Notes: generated by a model not told the origin, from the sequence alone. A stretch of 64,000 bases of DNA from Amycolatopsis alba DSM 44262 (GCF_000384215.1 NZ_KB913032.1:3427665-3491664), one strand, 5' to 3'. Counted from the stretch's first letter, positions 24,482-33,109 are shown. Numbers and translations are program-made.

Positions 24482-25347
24482 TGACAGACCACGAGCAGAT
24501 CGTCCTGCACGCGCGCGACGTCAAGTTCGACTGGGCGTCGCTGCCGATGCACTGGATCCCCGGCGAACCGCAGGCCACGCACACGATCAACGTGCTGCAC
24601 CTGGCGCTGCCGGAGGGCGAGCGCTGGTTCGTCGAGGTGTTCAAGCAGGCCGTCCCGCTGATCCGCGACGAGCGGCTCAAGGAGGACGTCCTCGGCTTCA
24701 TCGGCCAGGAGGCCATGCACGCCGAGGCGCACGACGGCGCCGCCGAGCACCTCGAAGCGGCGGGCGTCCGCGTGCGGCCGTACATCGCGCAGATGGAGTG
24801 GATGTTCCGCCGCCTGCTCGGCGATCGCGAACTCTCCGCGAAACGACGCGAGGAATGGCTGATCGAACGGCTCGCCGTCATCGCCGCGATCGAGCACTAC
24901 ACCGCGTTCCTCGGACAGTGGATCCTCGACGCCGAAGCGCTCGACAAGGCAGGCGCCAATCCGACGATGCTGGATCTCCTGCGCTGGCACGGCGCCGAAG
25001 AGGTCGAGCACCGTTCGGTGGCCTTCGATCTGTTCATGCACCTCGACGGCCGCTACGGCCGCCGCGTGCGCAGCATGCTCGTCGTGACCCCGGTGCTCGC
25101 GTGGGTCTTCCTGCGGGGTACCAGGTTCCTGATGAAGAACGACCCGACGCGGCCGGGCAAGACGAGGTTCCGGACCTATCTGCGCGTGGCGAAGCTCGGG
25201 CTGCTGCCTTCGGGAAAGCAGCTGCGGCACGAACTCCTGCCGTACTTCCGGAAGTCCTATCACCCCACCGAAACCGGCAACACCGATCAGGCCGTCGCGT
25301 ACCTCGCGAGCTCCCCGGCCGCCTTGGCCGCCGACGAACCGCGGTGA
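24481..25347 (+). CDS. PF10118 'metal-dependent hydrolase' with two ExxH motifs
   Basis: A 288-residue helical protein of the family annotated as predicted metal-dependent hydrolase. Two ExxH motifs are clear: IGQEAMHAEAHD (about residues 77-88) and WHGAEEVEHRSVAFDLF (about 168-184). Between them is AAIEHYTAFLG. Helix placement looks like a ferritin-like di-iron centre rather than a hydrolase; this is inference. ATG 24481 overlaps the monooxygenase stop. The next gene, a flavin/2Fe-2S reductase, overlaps its stop as GTGA, so an electron-transfer pair is plausible. A C-terminal hydrophobic stretch (MLVVTPVLAWVFLRG) may associate with the membrane. Confidence 0.88.
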   Translation: MTDHEQIVLHARDVKFDWASLPMHWIPGEPQATHTINVLHLALPEGERWFVEVFKQAVPLIRDERLKEDVLGFIGQEAMHAEAHDGAAEHLEAAGVRVRPYIAQMEWMFRRLLGDRELSAKRREEWLIERLAVIAAIEHYTAFLGQWILDAEALDKAGANPTMLDLLRWHGAEEVEHRSVAFDLFMHLDGRYGRRVRSMLVVTPVLAWVFLRGTRFLMKNDPTRPGKTRFRTYLRVAKLGLLPSGKQLRHELLPYFRKSYHPTETGNTDQAVAYLASSPAALAADEPR

Positions 25348-26338
25348 CGCCGCCGACGCGCCCGCTGCGGCTCGACGGCAGCGGGCGGACCGACCGCGCG
25401 ATGGCGTCGCTGACCGGTGTCGTCGCGCTGTACCGCAGGCTCAGCGGCGTGAGCGGCCGTCGACGGCCGCCGTCGACCGCGATCTCCCGCTGGTCGTCGA
25501 CGATCTCCGCGTCGAGGCCGAAGGCGTCGTCAGTCTCAAGCTGGTGCACGAGCGCGGCGAGCCGCTGCCACGGTGGCGGCCCGGCGCGCACGTCGACCTC
25601 TCGCCGCGACCGGGACTGGTCCGTCAGTACTCCCTGTGCGGCGACCCGGACGACCGCTCGGCCTACCGCGTCGGCGTCCGGTTGCTCGGCGAGGGATCGA
25701 CAGCGGTGCACGCCTTGAAGAAGGGCGCGAGGATCACCGCGCGCGGCCCGCGCAACGCGTTCCCGTTCGTCGCGAGCCCCACGTACCTGTTCGTCGCGGG
25801 CGGCATCGGGATCACGCCGATCCTGCCGATGGTGCGGCAGGCGGCCGCCGCTGGCGCGGACTGGCGACTGGTCTACACCGGTCGCGACGAGGCTTCGATG
25901 CCGTTTCTGGATGAATTGTCCGGCTTCGGGGACCGTGTCTGGATCCGTCCGGACACGGACTACGGGATTCCCGCTTCGGGCACGGAACTGCTCGAAGGGG
26001 CACAAAAGAGTGCCCCGATTTACTGCTGTGGCCCGGTTCCGATGATCGTGGGCGTCCGGACGGACGCCGCGCTGCGCGGTTCGGGGCCGGTCTTCTTCGA
26101 GCGGTTCTCGACGCCGCCGATCGTCGGCGGCAAGCCGTTCCGTGTCGAACTGGCCCGCAGCGGCCGGACGCTGGACGTGCCCGCCGACCGCACGACGCTC
26201 GACATCCTGCGCGAAACCGTGCCAGGGATCGCTTATTCGTGCCGTCAGGGGTTCTGCGGTACGTGTGAGCTGCCGACGGTGACCGGCGACCGCGTCCGGG
26301 TCTGCGTCGACCGCGGGCCGGTCACCCTCGACCTCTGA
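25344..26338 (+). pseudogene. PDR/VanB-type flavin/2Fe-2S reductase with a frameshift
   Basis: The coding path begins at GTG 25344 (overlapping the PF10118 stop) with VTPPTRPLRLDGSGRTDRAM and LTGVVALYRRLSG in one frame. The rest (RPSTAAVDRDLPLVVDDLRV onward to 26338) continues in another frame. The shift lies between about 25440 and 25480, near a repeated CCGTCGAC. The total, 995 bases, is one short of a whole number of codons. The remainder is intact: FMN/FAD motif RQYSLCG, NAD motif GGIGITPILPM, and the plant-type 2Fe-2S motif CRQGFCGTCELP with a later Cys. It would pass electrons from NAD(P)H to an oxygenase. It may be a sequencing error or a real lesion; the frame from GTG 25544 alone would lack the first flavin strands. 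Confidence 0.85.
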
Positions 26339-26342
26339 GCCG

Positions 26343-26627
26343 TCAGGCTTCCTGCGGCAGCCAGGCGCCGATCACCGGCTTGAACTCGCGGACGGTCCGC
26401 TCCGCTACAACACCTTCGAGGTGGTACGGGTCCTGGTCGATGATCTCCTGCAGCGCCGCCTCGTCTGCCGCCTGGTAGAGCGAGATGCCGCCGGAGCCGT
26501 CGCCCAGCGGGCCACCGAGCGCGACGACACCCTGTTCCGCCAGGTCGGAGAGGAATTTCCGGTGCCGGGGACGCACGTCCTCCAGTTTTTCCTGCACGTA
26601 CCGGATCTCCACCAGGAACCAGGCCAT
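26343..26627 (-). CDS. YCII-related domain protein
   Basis: A 94-residue YciI-like protein starting MAWFLVEIRYVQEKLEDVRP. It contains HRKFLSDLAEQGVVALGGPL, with the usual buried His, and DPYHLEGVVAERTVREFKPV. The ferredoxin-like fold is often a small-molecule enzyme or sensor; exact activity is unknown. Start 26627 is chosen because GGAG lies six bases before it; ATG 26633 is too close to that site. It is convergent with the reductase gene, 4 bases away. Confidence 0.85.
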   Translation of the reverse strand: MAWFLVEIRYVQEKLEDVRPRHRKFLSDLAEQGVVALGGPLGDGSGGISLYQAADEAALQEIIDQDPYHLEGVVAERTVREFKPVIGAWLPQEA

Positions 26628-26791
26628 CGACATCTCCAAGATCGCTGCGAACGGGTCGTCGGTAGACGTTATCCGAACCGGAAAGGCGTTCTCAGCATCC
26701 GATCAGGCAGCAGTCCCGTCCCACCCGATACGCTGACCGAGCGTCCGGCACAGGTTGTGCTTCAAAGGGGTAAATGAACAGGTAGGGGTAC

Positions 26792-27367
26792 ATGTTCGAG
26801 GGCAATGCGGAACGCAGTGTCGAGGCGACCCTCGGCCACCTGCGCACCATGGACGGACCGGTCACGCCACCGCCGCCTGCGGCACCGCTGACCCTTGAAG
26901 ATCTCTATCGCCAGCACCGGATGCGGCTCGTCCGGCTGGCCATCCTGCTCGTGGACGAACCGGCCACGGCCGAGGACGTCGTCCAGGAGGCGTTCACCGG
27001 GTTGCACCGCAACTGGGGAAAACTTCGCGACGCCGCCGCGGCCGTCGGCTACCTGCGCACCGCCGTGGTCAACGGATCACGCAGTGTGCTGCGCCGCCGC
27101 AAGACCGCGCGCGAGTACGTGGCGCCGCACGCCGTCAACGCGCGTTCGGCCGAAAGCCTCGCCATGCTGTCGAGTGAACATCAGGCCGTTGTGGGCGCTT
27201 TGTCCAAACTGCCGCCTCGTCAGCGCGAAGTTCTCGTGCTCCGTTACTACGGTGGGCTGAGTGAGGCCGAGATTTCCGAGGCCGCCGGTATTTCGAAAGG
27301 TACCGTGAAGTCAACCGCCAGCCGGGCACTCGAAGCACTGCAGAAAGCCATGCAGTCACCGAACTGA
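26792..27367 (+). CDS. RNA polymerase sigma-70 factor, SigE family (ECF)
   Basis: A 191-residue extracytoplasmic-function sigma factor. Region 2 spans about residues 30-95 (LEDLYRQHRMRLVRLAILLV, EPATAEDVVQEAFTGLHRNW). Region 4 is at about 125-180 (LSKLPPRQREVLVLRYYGGL, SEAEISEAAGISKGTVKSTA). It belongs to the actinobacterial SigE-like group (SigE70/50 type). The start ATG 26792 follows GGTAGGGGTAC. No anti-sigma gene is adjacent: the next gene is nagA on the same strand but with its own regulatory site. Its target promoters cannot be inferred here. Confidence 0.93.
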   Translation: MFEGNAERSVEATLGHLRTMDGPVTPPPPAAPLTLEDLYRQHRMRLVRLAILLVDEPATAEDVVQEAFTGLHRNWGKLRDAAAAVGYLRTAVVNGSRSVLRRRKTAREYVAPHAVNARSAESLAMLSSEHQAVVGALSKLPPRQREVLVLRYYGGLSEAEISEAAGISKGTVKSTASRALEALQKAMQSPN

Positions 27368-27408
27368 TGCTCGGCTTTCATCTCGACCGCTGGGTTGTGC
27401 CGCCATGC

Positions 27409-27422
27409 TTGGTCCAGACCAA
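27409..27422. promoter_or_regulatory. DasR-responsive element (dre) candidate for nagA
   Basis: TTGGTCCAGACCAA matches the dre consensus (TGGTCTAGACCA core) except for one central base and is nearly symmetric. DasR-type GntR regulators bind such sites upstream of GlcNAc genes in actinobacteria. It lies 16 bases before GTG 27438 and 37 before GTG 27459. Its position inside the reading frame argues against the upstream ATG at 27405 as start. Confidence 0.8.
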
Positions 27423-27437
27423 TATATGCTGGGGGGC

Positions 27438-28661
27438 GTGAGAGGCGCCGGAGATTTCGTGATCGTGGGCGGCCGGGTAGTCGCCCCGGACCGTGTACTC
27501 GACGACGGCTGGCTGGCTATCGCCGGCGGCAAGATCGTCCAAGTCGGTTCCGGGACACCCCCGGACATCGACCGCGTCGACGTCGACGGAGGCCTGGTAA
27601 TTCCCGGCTTCATCGACACCCATTGCCATGGCGGTGGAGGCGGGTCGTTTTCCAGTGCGAACCCCGAGGAGCTGTTCCGCGCGGTCCGCGCGCATCGGCG
27701 GCACGGGACCACGACCATGCTCGGCAGTCTGGTCTCGGATCCCATCCCGGTGCTCCGGGATCAGATCGCGGCCCTGCGTGAGCTGGTCCAAGAGGGTGAA
27801 CTTGCCGGAATTCACCTCGAAGGACCCTTCATCTCGAAGGCCCGTTGCGGAGCGCACGACCCGGCGACGCTGATCGAGCCGGACACGGCGACGGTCAACG
27901 CGCTGCTCGGCGCCGGCCGCGGCGACATCCGGATGGTCACCCTCGCCCCCGAACTGCACGGCGGGATCAAGGCGGTCCGGCAACTGGCCGAATCGGGCGT
28001 CATCGCCGCCATCGGGCACACCGACGGCGTCGAAGACCAGATCATCCCCGCGATCGACGCGGGCGCCTCCGTCGCGACCCACCTCTTCAACGCCATGCGG
28101 CCCCTCCACCACCGTGAGCCGGGCCCGATCGGCGCCCTCCTCGACGACGAGCGGATCACCGTCGAACTGATCTGCGACCTCGTCCACGTGCACCCGACCG
28201 TCCTGCGGCTGGCCGCGCACCACGCCGGCAAGGGCCGGACGGTGCTCATCACCGACGCGATGTCGGCCACCGACGCCGCCGACGGCAGCTACATCCTGGG
28301 CCGCCTCGAGGTCGACGTCCGGGACGGCGTCGCCACGCTGGCCGGGAACGGCTCACTGGCGGGCAGCACGCTGACCATGGACGCGGCCTTCCGCAACCTG
28401 GTCCGCGGCGCGGGCATCGATCTGCTCGACGCCGTCCGCGCGACCTCCGGGCGACCCGCCGAACTGCTCGGCATCGCCGACCGGACCGGGTCGCTGCGCG
28501 CCGGGCTCGCGGCCGACGTCGTCGTGCTCGGCCGCGACCTGCGGCCGACCAAGGTGCTGCGCCAGGGCGAATGGGTCAAGGACGAGGCTGCGGCTACATT
28601 GAGCGCCACGGCCCCGCTCAGTGGCGCGGTCGAAGGCGGTGTGTCGGTCACCGACGGGTAG
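27438..28661 (+). CDS. nagA: N-acetylglucosamine-6-phosphate deacetylase
   Basis: An amidohydrolase-fold enzyme of about 407 residues that removes acetate from GlcNAc-6-P, feeding amino-sugar use and wall recycling. Marks: FIDTHCHGGGGGSF (metal-binding H-x-H), IHLEGPFISKARCGAH, AIGHTDG, THLFNAMRPLHH, and the catalytic Asp in VLITDAMSATD. Start choice is open. ATG 27405 and 27426 overlap or abut the dre site, GTG 27438 keeps the whole first strand (FVIVGGRV), and GTG 27459 has the best GGAG spacing. The dre site upstream predicts DasR-type repression relieved by GlcN-6-P. No other nag gene is nearby. Confidence 0.93.
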   Translation: MRGAGDFVIVGGRVVAPDRVLDDGWLAIAGGKIVQVGSGTPPDIDRVDVDGGLVIPGFIDTHCHGGGGGSFSSANPEELFRAVRAHRRHGTTTMLGSLVSDPIPVLRDQIAALRELVQEGELAGIHLEGPFISKARCGAHDPATLIEPDTATVNALLGAGRGDIRMVTLAPELHGGIKAVRQLAESGVIAAIGHTDGVEDQIIPAIDAGASVATHLFNAMRPLHHREPGPIGALLDDERITVELICDLVHVHPTVLRLAAHHAGKGRTVLITDAMSATDAADGSYILGRLEVDVRDGVATLAGNGSLAGSTLTMDAAFRNLVRGAGIDLLDAVRATSGRPAELLGIADRTGSLRAGLAADVVVLGRDLRPTKVLRQGEWVKDEAAATLSATAPLSGAVEGGVSVTDG

Positions 28662-28679
28662 CGGCGGAGGGAGTCCCGG

Positions 28680-29090
28680 ATGAGCGAGCCCAAGGACCCG
28701 GAAAAACTCCTGGCCGACGCTCTGCGCGCTCAGGCGGTCTTCGCCCCTTCGGCCGAGCGGGTCTCCGAGGCTTCCACCGAGAAACCGGTCGAACCGGACA
28801 CTGAGAGTAATTCGGACACTTCGAGTTCCCCGGAGACCCCTCAGCCGTCTTCCGGGGAAAACGAGCTGCCTGCGCAGTACGGGCTGCTGTCCGGCGCCGG
28901 TGCCGACTCGCTCGAACGGGAGCGCGTCGCGCTGGAGGACGCGGAGACAGCCAGGCTGGCAGAGCGTCCGACACCGCCTCTGCCTCCTTCGCCCGGCAGT
29001 GCCCCGTTGCCCGCGTACTGGGTGTTGCTGCTGGCTGTACTGCTGGGACTGGCCGCCGGTTCGGTCATCGGGTTGCTCACGCTGATCTGA
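28680..29090 (+). CDS. Tail-anchored acidic protein of unknown function
   Basis: A 136-residue protein with a long acidic, Ser/Glu/Pro-rich and probably disordered region (residues 20-110). A single C-terminal helix, PAYWVLLLAVLLGLAAGSVI, ends at the last residues, so the bulk likely faces the cytoplasm. ATG 28680 follows GGAGGGAG, 18 bases after nagA, so it is probably cotranscribed. No family is recognised. The Pro-rich segment PTPPLPPSPGSAPLP just before the helix is notable. Confidence 0.8.
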   Translation: MSEPKDPEKLLADALRAQAVFAPSAERVSEASTEKPVEPDTESNSDTSSSPETPQPSSGENELPAQYGLLSGAGADSLERERVALEDAETARLAERPTPPLPPSPGSAPLPAYWVLLLAVLLGLAAGSVIGLLTLI

Positions 29091-29144
29091 GCCGGGCTCT
29101 CCCGTCGGGTCAAAGCACTCAGCGTCACCCTGTACCGTTTTGGT

Positions 29145-29870
29145 GTGATCCTGGCGCAGAACACCGTGACGACGATGGGCCTCCTGCCGGAGTGGCTGGA
29201 CCCGAAGATCCTGCTGAGCGGGCTGACCGTCCCGGTCATCACCGTGCTCTGCGTGATCATCTTCATCGAGAGCAGTGTCTTCCCGGTGCTGCCCGGCGAC
29301 TCCCTGCTGTTCACCGCGGGCCTGCTGATCGCCAACGGCTCGATCCAGGCCCCGCTCTGGCTGGTGTGCGTGCTGGTCACCCTCGCCGCGCTGATCGGCA
29401 ACCTCCTCGGCTACGGCCTCGGGTGGAAGATCGGGCCCTGGCTGTTCCGGAAGCCGGATTCGAAGTTCTTCAACAAGAAGTACGTCGACCAGACACATGC
29501 CTTCCTGGAGAAGCACGGGCCGAAGGCGGTCGTGCTGGCGCGGTTCGTGCCGTTCGTGCGGACGTTCATCACCTGGATCGCCGGCATCGGCAAGATGGAC
29601 CCGAAGAAGTACTTCACCTACACCGTCATCGGCGGCATCCTGTGGGCCGCCGGGATCACCGCGCTCGGGCACCTGCTCGGCGACATCCCGTTCATCGAAA
29701 AGAACATCGACGCGATCTTCGTCCTGATCGTGCTGATCTCGGTGGTGCCGATCGTGATCGAGTACCTCAAGGCGCGCCGCGAGAAGAAGCACTCGGGCGG
29801 CAGCGCCGCTTCGGCCGCTCCGGCCGCGGACATGGACGCGACGCAGCAGATCCCGCGCGTGCGCGACTGA
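29145..29870 (+). CDS. DedA family membrane protein
   Basis: A 241-residue SNARE-associated/DedA (VTT) protein, now thought to include lipid flippases for undecaprenyl phosphate. Conserved elements: FIESSVFPVLPGDSLLFTAG (with the Glu and GDS of the re-entrant region) and ARFVPFVRTFITWIAG. C-terminal tail is basic then Ala-rich (KARREKKHSGGSAASAAPAA). The start GTG 29145 is used; a second possible start is ATG 29175. It is part of the backbone shared with M. tuberculosis (Rv0364, from memory). A second DedA gene lies at 37318. Confidence 0.92.
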   Translation: MILAQNTVTTMGLLPEWLDPKILLSGLTVPVITVLCVIIFIESSVFPVLPGDSLLFTAGLLIANGSIQAPLWLVCVLVTLAALIGNLLGYGLGWKIGPWLFRKPDSKFFNKKYVDQTHAFLEKHGPKAVVLARFVPFVRTFITWIAGIGKMDPKKYFTYTVIGGILWAAGITALGHLLGDIPFIEKNIDAIFVLIVLISVVPIVIEYLKARREKKHSGGSAASAAPAADMDATQQIPRVRD

Positions 29871-29890
29871 CCCTCCCCGCGACAGCGAGC

Positions 29891-30188
29891 CGGACGAAAC
29901 GGCGAACTCGCGTGACTGGACGGACGCCACCCGTGTCCAGACGGACGACACGCGTGTAGTTCCGTGCCGCGGGCGTGTCGTCCGCCCAATCATGCGAGTT
30001 CCGGACAAAACGGCGCACTCGCGTGATCCGGCACGTGACTCGCGTGATCGGAGACGGGACACACGTGATCAGAGACGTGACTCGCGTGATCAGACGCCGC
30101 ACACCCGAGTACGGCGCCCAGTCACGTGAGTTCCGTGTTCAATCACGCGAGTTCCGTGTTTGATCACGTGAGGTACGCGTGACCGTCG
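29891..30188. repeat. Main 21-nt periodic intergenic array (13 units)
   Basis: This fills the 324-bp gap between DedA and the oxidase gene; no gene is seen. GTG/GAG/GCG anchors fall at 29912, 29933, 29954, 29975 and 29996. After a 27-base step they fall at 30023, 30044, 30065, 30086 and 30107. After a 19-base step they fall at 30126, 30147 and 30168. All other steps are exactly 21. Units read like GTGATCAGAGACGTGACTCGC or its inverse (TCACGCGAGTTCCG). CGGACRAAACGGCGMACTCG recurs at 29891 and 30002. Confidence 0.78.
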
Positions 30189-30194
30189 GCGGGG

Positions 30195-31583
30195 CTAGAG
30201 GGAGAACATCGAGCCGGGGTTGAAGAGGTTTCCTGGGTCGAGGGCCTGCTTGATCTGGCGATGCACGCGGAGGCCGACTTCGCCGATCTCCTTGGCGAGC
30301 CATTCGCGTTTGATCCGGCCGATGCCGTGCTCGCCGGTGACCGTCCCGCCCAGTGACAGGGCGACCTCGAGAATCGCGTCGAAGGCCTTCCGCGCGCGGG
30401 CGAACTCCTCCTCGGAATCCGGCGCGTAGACGATCGTCGGGTGCATGTTGCCGTCACCGGCGTGGCCGACGACGGCGATCCGCAGCCCCACCTCCTCGCT
30501 GATGCGCTCGCAACCGGCGATCAGTTCGGCGATCCGGGTGCGCGGCACGCAGACGTCGTCGGTCAGCCAGACGCCGTACATCTCCAGCGCGGTGAGCACG
30601 ACCCGCCGTGCCTGCAGCAGCATCTTGCCCTCTTCGAGATCCTCGGTGGCGTAGGCCAGATCCGCGCCGCAGTCGACGCAGATCTGTTCCAGGGCCGCGA
30701 GTTCCCGCCGCGCGACCTCGCCACCCGCGTCAGATTGCGCGAGCAGCAAGGCTTTGCAGTCCTCGCTCGTGCCGAGGTCGGTCTTGAGGTAGGCCTCGGC
30801 GGCCTTGATGGACGTCGCGTCCATGATCTCCATCAGCGACGGCACCAGCCCCTCGCGCACGACCCGCGCGACGGCTTCGCCCGCGGCCTCCGTGCTGTTG
30901 AAGGCGGCGACGAGGGTGGAAGGCAGCTGTGGCAACGGTTTCAGCGCGACTGTCGCCTGCGTGATCACGCCGAGCGTGCCCTCGCTGCCGACGAAGAGCC
31001 GCGCGAGGTCGTAGCCCGCGACGCCCTTCACCGTGCGGCGCCCGGTCTTCAGCAGCGAGCCGTCGGCGAGCACGACTTCCAGTCCCAGCACGGAATCCGT
31101 GGTGACGCCGTACTTCACGCAGCACAGTCCACCGGCGTTGGTGGACAGGTTCCCGCCGATGGTGCACCAGTCGTAGCTGGAGGGATCCGGCGGATAGAAC
31201 AGGCCGTGTTTCTCGACCGCGTTGCGGAAGTCGAGGTTCACCACGCCGGGCTGCACGACGGCGAGCCGGTTGCCTTCGTCGATCTCGACGATCTGATCGA
31301 GTTTGGTCAGCACCAGCACGACACAGCCGTCGATCGCGTTCGCGGCGCCGGACAGACCACTGCCGGCGCCGCGGGGCACGATCGGCACCTCGAACTCCGC
31401 GCAGGCCTTGACGACGGCCTGCACCCCTTCCGAATCGGACGGCAGCACCACCGCGAGCGGTTTGCCGCTGGCGGCCAGCGGCATCATGTCGCGCGAGTAC
31501 GCGTCCGTGACGTCGGTGTCGGTGAGCACCGCGGCGGTGCCGAGATGCTCGCGGAGCCGGGTGACCAGGGCATGGTTGCTCAT
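30195..31583 (-). CDS. FAD-linked oxidase (GlcD / D-lactate dehydrogenase type)
   Basis: A 462-residue flavoprotein of the PCMH/vanillyl-alcohol oxidase fold. The FAD-binding half contains PIVPRGAGSGLSGAANAIDG, TIGGNLSTNAGGLCCVKYGV and LFVGSEGTLGVITQATVALK. The C-terminal FAD_oxidase_C half ends with GTVTGEHGIGRIKREWLAKE. Such enzymes oxidise glycolate, D-lactate or other 2-hydroxy acids to 2-oxo acids. ATG 31583 gives the usual N-terminus (MSNHALVTRLREHLG); ATG 31592 is an alternative. The two-Cys segment GGLCCVKYGVT is typical. No GlcE/GlcF subunits are adjacent, which favours a stand-alone D-lactate dehydrogenase-like role. Confidence 0.92.
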   Translation of the reverse strand: MSNHALVTRLREHLGTAAVLTDTDVTDAYSRDMMPLAASGKPLAVVLPSDSEGVQAVVKACAEFEVPIVPRGAGSGLSGAANAIDGCVVLVLTKLDQIVEIDEGNRLAVVQPGVVNLDFRNAVEKHGLFYPPDPSSYDWCTIGGNLSTNAGGLCCVKYGVTTDSVLGLEVVLADGSLLKTGRRTVKGVAGYDLARLFVGSEGTLGVITQATVALKPLPQLPSTLVAAFNSTEAAGEAVARVVREGLVPSLMEIMDATSIKAAEAYLKTDLGTSEDCKALLLAQSDAGGEVARRELAALEQICVDCGADLAYATEDLEEGKMLLQARRVVLTALEMYGVWLTDDVCVPRTRIAELIAGCERISEEVGLRIAVVGHAGDGNMHPTIVYAPDSEEEFARARKAFDAILEVALSLGGTVTGEHGIGRIKREWLAKEIGEVGLRVHRQIKQALDPGNLFNPGSMFSL

Positions 31584-31603
31584 ACCCCTCATCGTAAGCT
31601 CGA

Positions 31604-33088
31604 TTAGATCCGCACTGCGGAACTTTTTTTCCGATCGAGCAGAACGAAGGCTTGTACACCTGTATAGACGAGCACGGCGACACCCGCCCATGCGGTGACG
31701 TGCATCCCCTGGGTGAAGGCCTCACGAGCCGATTCCAGGAGCGCCTGCCCCGCGACGGGGTCGAGTTGCTGCGCTGTCGCGACGGCGCCGCCGAGCGTGT
31801 CCCGAGTGGACTCGGCCGTGCCCTCCGGCAGACCGGACCGGTAGACCGCGGTCGCGACACTGCCCAGGATCGCGGTGCCGAGCGCGCCACCCAGTTCGAA
31901 CCCGGTCTCGGAGATCGCCGACGCGGCTCCGGCCCGCTCGGCCGGGGCGGCCGAGATGACCAGGTCGTTCGTCAAGGTCTCCGACAGGGCAACACCGCCT
32001 CCGAGCAGCGTGAACGACACCACGACGTACGCGAGCCCGCCACCGGAGGACACCTGTGTCAGCGCCAGGAACCCGACCGCGGCGACCAGGAGACCGACGC
32101 TGACCAGCACGGAGACCCGGATCCGCTTCGCGAGCCAGGCCGCGAGAAGCGCACCGGTGATACCGGCGACCGTCGCCGGGAGCATCCACAACGCGGCGAC
32201 GACCGGCGTCAGCCCGAGCACCAGCTGCAGGTACTGCGGGACCAGGAACAGCAGGCCGACCATCGCGAACACGCCGAGCATGTTCGTCACGACGGACGCG
32301 CTGAAGGCCCGGTTCGAGAACAGCTTCAGATCCAGCATCGGCTCGTCGAGACGGTTCTGCCTGCGGACGAACGCGACGCCGAGCAGGAGACCGATCAGGA
32401 TGCTGACCGCGGCCTTCCACGTGAAGCCGTGTTCGGCGACCAGCTTGATGCCGTAGACCACCGGCAGCATCGCGGCCAGCGACAGCAGCGCCGACAACGG
32501 GTCGAAGCGGCCCGGCTTCGGGTCACGCGCCTCCGGCAGCACGAACGGTCCGGCGATCAGCAGCACCAGCATCACCGGGACGTTGATGAGGAACACCGAA
32601 CCCCACCAGAAGTGCTCCAGCAGCCAGCCGCCGAGCACCGGCCCGAGCGCCATCCCGCCGGAGAACCCGGCACTCCACACCGCGATCGCGGTCCGGCGCT
32701 GCTTGGCATCGGTGAAGATGGTGCGGATCAGCGACAACGTCGACGGCATCAGCGTCGCGCCGCCGACGCCGAGCAGCGCACGGGCGATGATCAGCATGAA
32801 CGCGCTGGTCGAGAAGGCCGCGAGCACCGACGCGGCGCCGAACGCCGCCGCACCCATGAGCAGCAGCTTGCGACGGCCGATGCGGTCGCCGAGCGTGCCC
32901 ATCAGGACCAGCAGGCCCGCCAGCATGAACGAGTAGATGTCGACGATCCACAACTGCTCGGCACCGGTGGGCGCCAGATCTTCGGACAGGAACGGCAACG
33001 CGAACCCGAGCACCGTCATGTCCACGCTGATCAGCAGCACCGGAAGCACCAGTACCGCCAACGCCCACCACTGCTTGCGCCCCGCCAT
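31604..33088 (-). CDS. MFS drug exporter, EmrB/QacA (DHA2) type
   Basis: A 494-residue exporter with about 14 predicted helices. Marks: ISVDMTVLGFALPFLSEDLA in helix 1 and LMGTLGDRIGRRKLLLMGA (loop 2-3 motif A). Motif C is seen as SAGFSGGMALGPVLGGWLLE in helix 5. ATG 33088 follows AAAGGAG. It is divergent from a TetR gene, and the 88-bp gap contains two identical-core operators. Expression is therefore probably induced by its substrates through release of TetR. Compounds exported may be quaternary amines or antibiotics. Confidence 0.93.
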   Translation of the reverse strand: MAGRKQWWALAVLVLPVLLISVDMTVLGFALPFLSEDLAPTGAEQLWIVDIYSFMLAGLLVLMGTLGDRIGRRKLLLMGAAAFGAASVLAAFSTSAFMLIIARALLGVGGATLMPSTLSLIRTIFTDAKQRRTAIAVWSAGFSGGMALGPVLGGWLLEHFWWGSVFLINVPVMLVLLIAGPFVLPEARDPKPGRFDPLSALLSLAAMLPVVYGIKLVAEHGFTWKAAVSILIGLLLGVAFVRRQNRLDEPMLDLKLFSNRAFSASVVTNMLGVFAMVGLLFLVPQYLQLVLGLTPVVAALWMLPATVAGITGALLAAWLAKRIRVSVLVSVGLLVAAVGFLALTQVSSGGGLAYVVVSFTLLGGGVALSETLTNDLVISAAPAERAGAASAISETGFELGGALGTAILGSVATAVYRSGLPEGTAESTRDTLGGAVATAQQLDPVAGQALLESAREAFTQGMHVTAWAGVAVLVYTGVQAFVLLDRKKSSAVRI

Positions 33089-33109
33089 GGCGCACTCTCC
33101 TTTGGCTAA

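Noticed and set aside
29891..30188. CRISPR array
   Set aside because: The 21-nt units are adjacent, variable and lack unique spacers; no cas gene is nearby.
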